From assembly GCF_015690355.1 (NCBI RefSeq), contig NZ_JADPRT010000018.1:1-64000 (forward strand): a stretch of 64,000 nt of DNA, in the 5' to 3' direction. The DNA comes from Streptacidiphilus fuscans. GTDB lineage: Bacteria > Actinomycetota > Actinomycetes > Streptomycetales > Streptomycetaceae. Made by a program: the position numbers and the translations under genes. Of the stretch, positions 8,589-16,228 are shown in pieces. The notes beneath the pieces are model-generated. The model was not told the DNA's origin and did no database searches. It saw only the letters and a list, made by a program, of their open reading frames with translations. The first letter of the stretch is position 1; every line of letters starts with the position of its first letter.

Positions 8589-8949
8589 GCCGATCTGGGG
8601 CACCTCTCGGTCTTGGTTCGGCTGTCGCAGCCCGGGTCGGCGGCGTGCGCCCGCGTCCGAGTGGAGGCAGGCTGGGAGATGAGGTCAGGCGGACGCGTGG
8701 TCGAGCCCCGAAGGGACGGTGTACCGACTTCGCCGGAGCGCAGGGACACGGCTGCGCCTGCATCCGTGTCCTCTGTTCTGACCAGGGCCGGTCAGCTGAG
8801 CATCCGCAGCTTCCCCGGGTTGGCCGCGTCCACGCCCGGCGCATTTCTCCGGCCTGGCTCGGCGACCACCGGCTGTTTCCCGTCGCCCGAACACAGAAAC
8901 CGGTCCGGCCGCAGCCGAACAGCCGGCCTGTCGAGATCCGAGGTCAGGG
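8589..8949. other. 361-base intergenic region between rpiR-type and phosphoesterase genes
   Basis: No coding region is supported here. The only clear structure is the inverted repeat at 8744-8771. The stretch just before the phosphoesterase ATG reads GAGGTCAGGG, a usable ribosome-binding region. No good -10/-35 pair was found. Confidence 0.5.
8744..8771. repeat. Inverted repeat with 8-bp arms
   Basis: GGACACGG, 12 bases, then CCGTGTCC. The arms are exact complements. It sits about 180 bases before the phosphoesterase gene. It could be a regulator site or an RNA hairpin; there is no T-rich tract, which actinobacterial terminators often lack anyway. Confidence 0.35.
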
Positions 8950-10545
8950 ATGACGAGTCAGAGCAAGGACCACGCGCTCGACCACGTGGTGGTGGTTGTG
9001 TTCGAGAACCGGTCGTTGGACAACTTGCTCGGTCGGCTGTACGGGCCGCAGGACGGCAAGACCTTCGAGGGCGTGACCGGTAGGGACCTCACGAATCCGA
9101 TCCCGGAATGGGCCGAGCACGGCGCCGACCGCAAGGTGGTGCCCTACACGGTGGCAACGGACATGGACAGCCCAAATCCCGATACGGGGGAGGAGTATCC
9201 GCACACCAACACTCAGCTCTTCAACATCCTCAGCGAGGCGAACCGCTTCAAGGTCGGCGAGGACATCTCGGCGCCGTACAACGCGCCCGAGCCCGGCCAG
9301 ACTCCCACGATGGACGGGTTCGTCACCGACTACATCAGTACCCTGACCGGCGAACTGGGCCGCCAGCCCACCTACGACGAGTACGCGCAGGTAATGACCG
9401 GGTTCGCCCCGGAGCAGATCCCTGTGCTGAGCGGGCTGGCACGCGGATTCGGCGTGTTCGACCACTGGTTCTGCGAGGTGCCGTCGCAAACGTTCACCAA
9501 CCGGTCGTTCTGGACCGCCGCGACGGCCTCGGGGTTCGTGGTGAACTCACCGGTCAAGAACTGGATTCTCGACAACGATGCCGAGACGATCTTCAATCGG
9601 CTCGAACAGCACGGTAGGACGTGGAAGGTGTACGTCGCTGAGCCGGACCGGTTCTCGATGACAGGCCTGATCCACTACCCACGGCTCAAGGACCGCTTCG
9701 ACACGCACTTCGAGCCGTTCTCCCAGTTCGAAACCGACGCCGGCAACGGCGACCTGCCCGACTTCTCGTTCATCGAGCCGTGCCTGGTCCTGGGGCACGG
9801 TGACTACCACCCGGCAATGTCGCGCGCGCTGGGCCACGGGGTCGTGATCTCCGGGGTCGACCCGCCCTCCTCCATCCTGGGCGGTGAGGCGTTCCTGGCC
9901 CGGATCTACCGCGCCTACCGGGCCATGCGGTCGCCGGACGGGGCCAACGTCTGGAACACAGCCCTGCTGATCGGCTGGGACGAGCCCGGCGGCACCTATG
10001 ACCACGTCCCGCCCGGACCGGTGCCGCCCCCCGACCCGACCGCCCCGCCGGGCCAACTCGGGTTCGGGTTCGACCGGTCCGGCTACCGAGTCCCGGCCGT
10101 CCTGGTCTCCCCATGGGTGGCCGCAGGCACTGTGTTCAACGAGGAACACCGCCACACCTCCCTTATCGCCACCCTGCGCGAAGCGTGGGACCTGGGCGAG
10201 CCGTTCAGTGCGCGCGACGCAGCCGCCCGGACGTTCTCGCACGCCTTCACCCTTGACAGACCCCGGGATCCGGACATCTGGCCCACTCCGACCCCGCAGC
10301 CGGTGCCCCAGTACATCGAGGACGCCCTGCTCGTGGGCCGAAGCCTCTCAACCCTCGGTAAGGCAGCCTTCGAGGGGATCCGCGGCTACGCCGACCACCA
10401 CGGCATCCGGATAGAGGGACTTCCTCACGATTCCAAGACCGAGGTCTCCCCGGAACAGGCCCTGCGGATCATGCGTGACTTCCTCGCCATCCACTTCCCC
10501 CGCTTGGCACCGCCCACCCAGACACCGAAGGCTCCGCAAGCCTGA
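8950..10545 (+). CDS. Phosphoesterase family protein (phospholipase C / acid phosphatase type)
   Basis: 531 residues. The start region contains ENRSLDNLLG at 19-28, the ENxSfDxxxG signature of the alkaline-phosphatase-like phosphoesterase family that includes bacterial phospholipase C and AcpA. Later hallmarks are SQTFTNRSFWTAATASG and a DEPGGTYDHVPPG motif that supplies metal and phosphate ligands. The family hydrolyses phosphate mono- or diesters. Most secreted members begin with a twin-arginine signal; this one starts directly at the catalytic domain with no signal peptide, so it may be cytoplasmic or use another route. The real substrate cannot be deduced. Confidence 0.85.
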   Translation: MTSQSKDHALDHVVVVVFENRSLDNLLGRLYGPQDGKTFEGVTGRDLTNPIPEWAEHGADRKVVPYTVATDMDSPNPDTGEEYPHTNTQLFNILSEANRFKVGEDISAPYNAPEPGQTPTMDGFVTDYISTLTGELGRQPTYDEYAQVMTGFAPEQIPVLSGLARGFGVFDHWFCEVPSQTFTNRSFWTAATASGFVVNSPVKNWILDNDAETIFNRLEQHGRTWKVYVAEPDRFSMTGLIHYPRLKDRFDTHFEPFSQFETDAGNGDLPDFSFIEPCLVLGHGDYHPAMSRALGHGVVISGVDPPSSILGGEAFLARIYRAYRAMRSPDGANVWNTALLIGWDEPGGTYDHVPPGPVPPPDPTAPPGQLGFGFDRSGYRVPAVLVSPWVAAGTVFNEEHRHTSLIATLREAWDLGEPFSARDAAARTFSHAFTLDRPRDPDIWPTPTPQPVPQYIEDALLVGRSLSTLGKAAFEGIRGYADHHGIRIEGLPHDSKTEVSPEQALRIMRDFLAIHFPRLAPPTQTPKAPQA

Positions 10546-10614
10546 CGCAGGTTGCACACGGTGATCACCTGGTCCCCGATGCCGTAGACGAGCAGCCCGG
10601 AGCAACAAGGCGCG

Positions 10615-10630
10615 CGGTCTCGCGAGACCG
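10615..10630. promoter_or_regulatory. 16-bp perfect palindrome
   Basis: CGGTCTCG is followed directly by its reverse complement CGAGACCG. With no loop it cannot form a stable hairpin and is better read as a possible operator. It lies 70 bases after the phosphoesterase stop, with no obvious promoter beside it. Confidence 0.3.
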
Positions 10631-10705
10631 ACGGCGGCAGCGGGCGATTCAATTACGGGACAGCCTCAGGACAACGCGTCCCGGACGACCTGTCCACGTG
10701 CGAGT

Positions 10706-10745
10706 GAAGCCCTCCCGGCGCCCGACCCGGCGCCGGGAGGGCTTC
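10706..10745 (+). terminator. Strong hairpin terminator
   Basis: Two 17-base arms, 10706-10722 and 10729-10745, are perfectly complementary around a 6-base loop (CGACCC). The stem is extremely GC-rich. It would end phosphoesterase transcripts and insulate the ABC operon. There is no long T tract, as is common in Streptomyces. Confidence 0.8.
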
Positions 10746-10795
10746 GTCGCGTCCAGGGCTCGGCGTGGTTACCGAACTGAAACAGCTATTACATC

Positions 10796-10824
10796 TTTCG
10801 CAGAACGGCCGCCATCTGTAATTT
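10796..10824 (+). promoter_or_regulatory. Candidate promoter of the amino acid ABC operon
   Basis: A TAATTT -10-like box at 10819-10824 lies 17 bases after TTTCGC in the only AT-rich patch of the intergenic region. Around it, ATTACA (10788-10793) and TGTAAT (10817-10822) form an inverted repeat that could bind a repressor. The start codon follows 45 bases later. Confidence 0.4.
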
Positions 10825-10869
10825 ATCTCTCCATCGCCGCCTCTCCCTCGCGGCTGCAAGGAGACACCC

Positions 10870-11829
10870 ATGTCCTCAACCTCCCCGACCCGGCGTGTCG
10901 GCGCCCTCGCAGCCGTGGTGGGCTGTGCGCTGCTCGCCTCCGCCTGCGGATCCACCAGCCCGTCGTCCGCCGGTTCCCCGGGTTCCACCGAGGCGACCGT
11001 CGCGGGCGTCCGCATCACGGTCGACCGGTCCCTCCACGACGCGCTCCCCAGCGCGATCAAGTCCTCCGGCGTGGTGCGGGTCGCCTCCGACGTGCCGTAC
11101 GCGCCGTTCGAGATGTACGCGAGTGCGGGCAGCACGCAGATCACGGGCATCGACTATGACCTGGGCCAGGCCCTCGGCGCCAAGCTCGGGGTGAGCTTCA
11201 CGTTCAGCCCGGTGAAGTTCGAGGGCATCATCGCCGCCATCTCGGCCGGCCAGTACGACGTGGCGATGTCCGACATGGGCGACCGCAAGGCCCGCGAGCA
11301 GCAGCTCGACTTCGTCGACTACACCCAGGACGGCACCGCCATCCTGGTGGCCAAGGGCAACCCGTCCCACATCGCCACCTTCACCGACCTGTGCGGCAAG
11401 CCGGTGTCGACCGAGGCCGGCACCAACACGGAGAAGTTCGTCGACGACACCGGCCAGCGCCTGTGCACCGCCGCCAGCAAGCCGCCGATCGACCTGCAGA
11501 CCTACCCCAAGGACTCCGACGGCCAGCTCGCGATCAAGGCCGGCAAGGTGGTGGCGCACGTCCTGGACGCGGCAGCCGCCGGGTACGCCGCCGCCACCGC
11601 GGACCAGGGCAACTCGTTCCAGGTCGTCAAGGACCCCAGCGCGCCCACCGGTTACAACTCCACGCCGAACGGCATCGCGGTGGCGAAGTCCGAACCCCAG
11701 CTGGCCGACGCCATCCAGAAGGCGCTCCAGGAACTCATCGACGACGGCACCTACGCCAAGATCCTCGCCACGTACGGCGAGTCCTCGATCGCGGTCGCCA
11801 AGGCCGAGCGCAACGCGGCGGTGAGCTGA
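10870..11829 (+). CDS. Polar amino acid ABC transporter, substrate-binding lipoprotein
   Basis: 319 residues. The signal sequence ends in a lipobox LASAC with Cys26, so the protein is lipid-anchored outside the membrane. The mature part has the SBP_bac_3 fold (family 3 solute-binding proteins): VVRVASDVPYAPFEMY, GIDYDLGQALGAKLG, FEGIIAAISAGQYDVAMSDM. These bind amino acids or close relatives. First gene of a four-gene operon with permease, ATPase and an M20 peptidase, and only 2 bases separate it from the permease gene. The exact ligand is unknown; the peptidase suggests an amino acid conjugate. Confidence 0.9.
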   Translation: MSSTSPTRRVGALAAVVGCALLASACGSTSPSSAGSPGSTEATVAGVRITVDRSLHDALPSAIKSSGVVRVASDVPYAPFEMYASAGSTQITGIDYDLGQALGAKLGVSFTFSPVKFEGIIAAISAGQYDVAMSDMGDRKAREQQLDFVDYTQDGTAILVAKGNPSHIATFTDLCGKPVSTEAGTNTEKFVDDTGQRLCTAASKPPIDLQTYPKDSDGQLAIKAGKVVAHVLDAAAAGYAAATADQGNSFQVVKDPSAPTGYNSTPNGIAVAKSEPQLADAIQKALQELIDDGTYAKILATYGESSIAVAKAERNAAVS

Positions 11830-11831
11830 GC

Positions 11832-12701
11832 ATGGCCTCCTCGACCCTCCCGCTCCGAGACGGCGCCGGGTCCGAAGCGTCGTCGGAGCCCCTCGTCCCC
11901 CTGCGGCACTACGGCCGCCATGCCGGTGCCGCGGTCGCCTTGGTGTGCCTGGGTGGCGTGCTCTGGTCGTTCGGCAAGAACCCCAACCTCGACTGGCCCA
12001 CCATCGGCGCGTACCTGTTCAAGGACCTGACGCTGCAGGGCCTGTGGACCACGGTCTGGCTCACCGTCGTCGCGATGGCGATCGGGCTGGCCGGAGGGGT
12101 GCTCGTCGCGGTGATGCGGCTGTCGCACAATCCGGTGCTGCGCGGCGTCTCCTCGCTCTACGTCTGGGTCTTCCGGGGCACCCCGCTGCTCGTCCAGATC
12201 ATCTTCTGGGGCTTCCTCGGCGCGCTCTACAAGAACACGATGATCGGCGTCCCCTTCACCCACATCACCTTCTACTCGGCCCCGACCAGCACCCTGGTGG
12301 ACGCGACCACCGCGGCCCTGCTCGCCCTGGGGCTCAACGAGATCGCCTACGCGTCGGAGATCATCCGCGCCGGTATCCAGGCCGTCGACCGGGGCCAGAC
12401 CGAGGCCGCCCAGGCGCTCGGCATGACGCCGGTGCTGACGCTGCGCCGGATCGTGCTGCCGCAGGCGATGCGGTCCATCATCCCGCCGCTCGGCAACGAG
12501 GTGGTCACCATGCTCAAATCCACCGCGCTGGTCTCCGTGATCGCCGGTCATGACCTGCTGTCCAACCTCCAGGACGTGTACGCCCAGAACTACAAGGTCA
12601 TCCCGCTGCTCGTGGTCGCCAGCCTCTGGTACCTGGTGCTCAGCAGCCTGCTGAGCCTCCCTCAGTCCTGGCTGGAGCGCCGCTTCGGAGGCGCCCGATG
12701 A
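11832..12701 (+). CDS. Polar amino acid ABC transporter, permease
   Basis: 289 residues. Four or five membrane segments follow a polar N-terminus of about 25 residues. The His/Glu/Gln/Arg/opine permease signature is present: FRGTPLLVQIIFWG, then the EAA loop EAAQALGMTPVLTLRRIVLPQA. The longer N-terminal region and a loop near residue 140 resemble permeases in which one protein forms a homodimeric channel; no second permease gene is present. The 3' end overlaps the ATPase start as ATGA. Confidence 0.9.
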   Translation: MASSTLPLRDGAGSEASSEPLVPLRHYGRHAGAAVALVCLGGVLWSFGKNPNLDWPTIGAYLFKDLTLQGLWTTVWLTVVAMAIGLAGGVLVAVMRLSHNPVLRGVSSLYVWVFRGTPLLVQIIFWGFLGALYKNTMIGVPFTHITFYSAPTSTLVDATTAALLALGLNEIAYASEIIRAGIQAVDRGQTEAAQALGMTPVLTLRRIVLPQAMRSIIPPLGNEVVTMLKSTALVSVIAGHDLLSNLQDVYAQNYKVIPLLVVASLWYLVLSSLLSLPQSWLERRFGGAR

Positions 12702-13507
12702 GCAAAGCGAGCACGGTGAGCCGAGGGAGCACGATGAGCACGGTGAGTGAACCCATGGTGGTCGCCGAGGGCGTCCACAAGCGCTACGGGTCCGTCGACG
12801 TCCTGCGCGGCGTCGACCTGACCGTGCGACGCGGCGAGGTCTGCTGCCTGCTCGGCCCCTCGGGCTCGGGCAAGTCCACCTTCCTGCGCTGCGTCAACCG
12901 CCTGGAGAAGGCGGACGGCGGCACCATCAGCGTCGACGGCGAGCCGGTCGGCTTCCGCCGCCACCAGGGCCGACGCCACGAACTGCGGGAGAAGGCCGTG
13001 GCTGCGGCACGCCGCGACATCGGCATGGTCTTCCAGCGGTTCAACCTCTTCCCGCACCTGACCGCCGCCGAGAACGTCATGGAGGCGCCCGTGCGCGTCA
13101 AGGGCGTCGCCAAGGACGAGGCGCGGCAGCGGGCCGCGAAGCTGCTCGACCGGGTCGGCCTGGCCGCCAAGGCCGACAGCCGCCCCGCCCAGCTCTCCGG
13201 CGGCCAGCAGCAACGCGTCGCCATCGCACGGGCGTTGGCGATGGATCCCAAGCTGATGCTCTTCGACGAGCCGACCTCGGCACTCGACCCCGAGCTGGTC
13301 GGCGAGGTGCTCGACGTGATGCGCGGACTGGCCGAGGACGGCATGACCATGATCGTGGTCACCCACGAGATCGGCTTCGCCCGCGAGGTCGCGGACACCA
13401 CCGTGTTCCTGGACGGCGGGGTGGTCGTCGAATCCGGCCCGCCCGCCGAGGTGTTGACCGCACCCCGGCAGGAGCGCACCCGAGCCTTCCTGGCGAAGGT
13501 CCTGTGA
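12698..13507 (+). CDS. Polar amino acid ABC transporter, ATP-binding protein
   Basis: 269 residues with Walker A GPSGSGKST, Q-loop VFQRFNLFPHLT, signature LSGGQQQRVAIARALAMDPKLMLFDEP and the D-loop SALDPE. The QRFNLFPH form is typical of amino acid importers. The first 12 residues (MSKASTVSRGST) come from a repeated GAGCACGGTGAG sequence. A second ATG at 12734 could be the true start, but the ATGA overlap with the permease favours 12698. It powers uptake by the permease above. Confidence 0.9.
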   Translation: MSKASTVSRGSTMSTVSEPMVVAEGVHKRYGSVDVLRGVDLTVRRGEVCCLLGPSGSGKSTFLRCVNRLEKADGGTISVDGEPVGFRRHQGRRHELREKAVAAARRDIGMVFQRFNLFPHLTAAENVMEAPVRVKGVAKDEARQRAAKLLDRVGLAAKADSRPAQLSGGQQQRVAIARALAMDPKLMLFDEPTSALDPELVGEVLDVMRGLAEDGMTMIVVTHEIGFAREVADTTVFLDGGVVVESGPPAEVLTAPRQERTRAFLAKVL

Positions 13508-14724
13508 GCGTCGCCACCGACCAGCCCGTGACCAGCGTGCCCGGCACCGACCTGCCCACCGCAGACGTGCTGCGGCGGCACGTCCAGGCCCGCTACGACG
13601 GGTTCCTGGCCGACCTGGCCCAGCTGGTCGCCGTGGACTGCGGCAGCTGGAACGCCGAAGGCGTCAACCAGGTCGCCGACTTCTGCGCCGAGCGGCTCGC
13701 CGCGCTCGACTTCACCGTGACCCGCATGCCCGCCCGGGCCGACGACGGTCGGCCCCTCGGCGACATCGTGGTGGCCCGCCGCCGGGGTGACCTCCCGGAC
13801 GGCCGCCGGATTCTGCTCCTCGCCCATATGGACACCGTCTACGACGACGGCACGGCGGCGTCCCGCCCGCTGCGGATCGAGGACGGCGTCGCCCACGGCC
13901 CCGGCGTCACGGACGACAAGGGCGGCCTGCTTGCCGGTGTCACCGCCGCCGCGGCCATCTCCGACAGCGGCCGACACCCTTATGCCGAGCTGGTGTTCCT
14001 GCTCACCCCGGACGAGGAGATCAGCTCGGACGCGAGTCGGCCTGCCCTCGAGCAACTGGCGGCCGAGGCCGACTACGCGCTCTGCCTGGAGGCGGCTCGG
14101 GAGAACGGTGACCTGGTCTGGGCCCGCAAGGGCATCGCCGACCTGCACCTCACCGTCAGCGGCCGGGCCGCGCACTCCGGTGTCGAGCCCGAGCGCGGCG
14201 CCAACGCGGCGCTGGCCGCCGCCCACCTGGTCGTCGCGCTCCAGGGACTCAACGGGCAGTGGCCCGGCGTCACCGTCAACGTCGGTGTGGTGCACGCCGG
14301 TTCACGCACCAACGTGGTCTGTGCCGAAGCCAGGCTGGAGCTGGAGGTCCGCGCCGCCACCATCGGCGAGATGGACGCGGCCCTCGCCGCCGTCGAGGCT
14401 CTCGCCGCGCGGCCGGTCGTCCCCGGCACCTCGGTGTCGGTTCACCGACCGGCCGCCTGGCCGCCGATGGCGCCCACGGACGAGGTCGCGGGCATGCTCG
14501 CCCACGCCCAGGAGATCGCCACCGAGCTCGGCTTCGAGGTCACCGCGGTCGCCACCGGCGGTGCGGCGGACGCCAACCTCGCCTCCGCCCATGTGCCAGT
14601 CCTGGACGGCCTCGGCCCGGTCGGCGGCGGGGACCACAGCCCCGTCGAGTGGCTCGACCTGACCAGCGTCGTCCCCCGCACGACCCTGCTCGCGGCGCTG
14701 ATCACCCGCCTCGGATCCGGCTGA
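13504..14724 (+). CDS. M20 family metallopeptidase (carboxypeptidase G2-like)
   Basis: 406 residues, starting with GTG in a GTGA overlap with the ATPase gene. The M20 metal site is complete: His108 and Asp110 in LLLAHMDTVYDDG, Asp137 in GPGVTDDKGG, catalytic Glu171-Glu172 in TPDEE, Glu196 in CLEAAR, and a final His in GGGDHSP. A dimerisation domain with GRAAHSGVEPERGANA sits between. These cytoplasmic enzymes free an amino acid (often Glu) from N-acyl or peptidyl conjugates using two zinc ions. Sharing the operon with an amino acid importer suggests that the conjugate is imported and then cleaved. Confidence 0.9.
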   Translation: MSVATDQPVTSVPGTDLPTADVLRRHVQARYDGFLADLAQLVAVDCGSWNAEGVNQVADFCAERLAALDFTVTRMPARADDGRPLGDIVVARRRGDLPDGRRILLLAHMDTVYDDGTAASRPLRIEDGVAHGPGVTDDKGGLLAGVTAAAAISDSGRHPYAELVFLLTPDEEISSDASRPALEQLAAEADYALCLEAARENGDLVWARKGIADLHLTVSGRAAHSGVEPERGANAALAAAHLVVALQGLNGQWPGVTVNVGVVHAGSRTNVVCAEARLELEVRAATIGEMDAALAAVEALAARPVVPGTSVSVHRPAAWPPMAPTDEVAGMLAHAQEIATELGFEVTAVATGGAADANLASAHVPVLDGLGPVGGGDHSPVEWLDLTSVVPRTTLLAALITRLGSG

Positions 14725-14731
14725 CCGCGCG

Positions 14732-14787
14732 CCTCCACCGAGCCGCCTCCACCGAGCCGACGCCACCGTGCCGACGCCACTGAGCCG
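14732..14787. repeat. Four tandem 14-bp repeats
   Basis: Contiguous units at 14732, 14746, 14760 and 14774. The first two are identical (CCTCCACCGAGCCG); the others are ACGCCACCGTGCCG and ACGCCACTGAGCCG. The last unit forms most of the left arm of the terminator that follows. The block starts 7 bases after the M20 peptidase stop. Confidence 0.75.
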
Positions 14788-14813
14788 ACGGCGGCCGGCC
14801 GTCGGCTCGGTGG
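14777..14813 (+). terminator. Hairpin terminator of the amino acid ABC operon
   Basis: Arms 14777-14792 and 14798-14813 pair over 16 bases with one T-G wobble and a 5-base loop. It follows the last gene of the operon by about 50 bases and is built from the tandem repeat. Confidence 0.75.
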
Positions 14814-14928
14814 CACGCGGGGTGTTCCGGTCAACGCCGGGTGCGATGCTGCTGCTCTCCCACGGCGCTGCCTAGTAGTGTCCAGCCGGCGTGTGCCGTC
14901 GGTCGCTGTCCTGGGGAAGGGACTCTCC

Positions 14929-15330
14929 ATGCTCGAAAAGCTCCTGCACCACAAGCTGCTGCGCGAAGGCCTCGAAGGCAAGGGAGTGATCACCGCGCGG
15001 AAGCTCGGGGCACCCATGAGCGAGACCGGTGCCGGGGGCTTCTACATCGGGGTCGAAGGACACATCAAGTTCGACGACGGCACCCAAGCCGTCTTCTCGT
15101 CGAGAAGACTGGACCCCCACAAGCTCGGAGACCTCGACGTGGGGACGATCGTGCCGGTCCGCTACAGCGCGGACCATCAGCATGTGGTCCTGGACACGCC
15201 CAGGCTCGAGGCTCTGAGGGCGGCGAAGAAGCACGAGGCGGCCGGCTGGGCCGAGCAGAAGAGGCAGCGGGACATCGCCGCAGCAGACGCCAAGCTGGCC
15301 CAGGAAGGCGGACACCCCGACCACAACTGA
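14929..15330 (+). CDS. Small soluble protein of unknown function
   Basis: 133 residues from an ATG with GGGGAAGGGA a few bases upstream; a frame opens slightly earlier at 14878 but lacks such a site. The first 40 residues look helical (LEKLLHHKLLREGLEGKGVI). Residues 45-90 look like a small beta barrel (GFYIGVEGHIKFDDGTQAVF ... GTIVPVRYSADHQHVVLDTP). The C-terminus is a charged helix. The middle resembles domains found beside SHOCT motifs in actinobacteria, but I cannot name the family with confidence. It has no signal peptide or membrane segment. Confidence 0.6.
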   Translation: MLEKLLHHKLLREGLEGKGVITARKLGAPMSETGAGGFYIGVEGHIKFDDGTQAVFSSRRLDPHKLGDLDVGTIVPVRYSADHQHVVLDTPRLEALRAAKKHEAAGWAEQKRQRDIAAADAKLAQEGGHPDHN

Positions 15331-15462
15331 GTTTCGTGGCCCCAAGGGGTGTACGACGGCCGACACCACCGCTCGCCACCGTTCCTCCCGCGCCGCGACG
15401 GTTTTTCGCCCTCCCGCTGGTCTTGATTGCGAGAGCACTCGACCACATGTAGGGAGAGCACC

Positions 15463-16209
15463 ATGTCAGGCCAGCAGGAGACGCAGACCGCTGTCGTCAC
15501 GGGGGCGAGCCGGGGCTTCGGCCGTGCCATCGCCGCCGCGCTGGTGGCGAACGGGGCCACGGTGGTCGGGATCGCCCGGAACCGGGCGGACCTCGACGCC
15601 GTCCGCGACGAGCTCGGGGATGGCTTCGTGCCGGTCGTCGGCGACGCCGTCGACGAAGGGCTCGCCGAGCGGCTGTTGTCCGAGTACCGCCCGGAGCTGC
15701 TCGTGCTGAACGCCGGCGCGACGCCGCATCTCGGCGCCGTGCACGAGCAGACCTGGGAGACCTTCACCACCAACTGGAACGTGGACACCCGCCAGGCGTT
15801 CACCTGGACCCGCGCCGCGCTGCGGCTGCCGCTCGCACCCGGCAGTGTCGTGGTGGAGATGTCGAGCGGTGCCGCGTTGAAAGGCTCTCCGCTCAGTGGC
15901 GGCTACGCGGCGGCGAACGCGGCGATCCGGTACATCGGTGGCTACGCCGCCGACGAGTCCGCGCGGGCCGGCCTCGGCATCCGGTTCGTGGTGCTGCTGC
16001 CGCAGCTGACACCGACCGGCATCGGCTCGCTCGGCGTCGACGGCTACGCCGCGCGAGCCGGGGTGGACCGGGAGACCTTCATCGCCGGACTCCAGCCGGT
16101 GCTCACGCCGGAGCTGGTCGCGAAGGCGGTGCTGCAGGTCGCTGCGGACCCGCAGTCCGCGCCCGAGTACGCGGTGACCGGTGCGGGCGTGACGGCCCTG
16201 AACGGCTGA
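15463..16209 (+). CDS. Short-chain dehydrogenase/reductase lacking the catalytic Lys
   Basis: 248 residues; the ATG at 15463 is preceded by AGGGAGA. The Rossmann nucleotide motif TGASRGFG is at 13-20, NAG at 83-85, and the active-site Ser at 134-135 in EMSSGAA. The YxxxK motif reads Tyr148-Ala-Ala-Ala-Asn152, so the usual catalytic lysine is an asparagine. The protein may bind NAD(P) without normal oxidoreductase activity, or work by an altered mechanism. It lies 20 bases before an ECF sigma factor gene; pairing of such sigma factors with oxidoreductases is common in actinobacteria. Confidence 0.85.
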   Translation: MSGQQETQTAVVTGASRGFGRAIAAALVANGATVVGIARNRADLDAVRDELGDGFVPVVGDAVDEGLAERLLSEYRPELLVLNAGATPHLGAVHEQTWETFTTNWNVDTRQAFTWTRAALRLPLAPGSVVVEMSSGAALKGSPLSGGYAAANAAIRYIGGYAADESARAGLGIRFVVLLPQLTPTGIGSLGVDGYAARAGVDRETFIAGLQPVLTPELVAKAVLQVAADPQSAPEYAVTGAGVTALNG

Positions 16210-16228
16210 CCGCACTACCGTGGAGACC

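Larger units (their letters stand above)
10546..10869. other. 324-base intergenic region before the amino acid ABC operon
   Basis: Contains a 16-bp perfect palindrome at 10615-10630, a strong terminator hairpin at 10706-10745, and an AT-rich patch (about 10770-10830) that probably holds the promoter of the ABC operon. No gene is supported. Confidence 0.6.

Noticed and set aside
10546..10620. Small antisense gene reading LLVYGIGDQVITVC
   Set aside because: The fragment has no start signal or downstream domain and is bounded by stops; at most a remnant.
12784..14295. Long open frame on the minus strand across the ABC ATPase and M20 peptidase genes
   Set aside because: Its translation is low-complexity and the plus-strand genes have all family motifs. 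Such antisense frames are a by-product of G/C-rich third codon positions.
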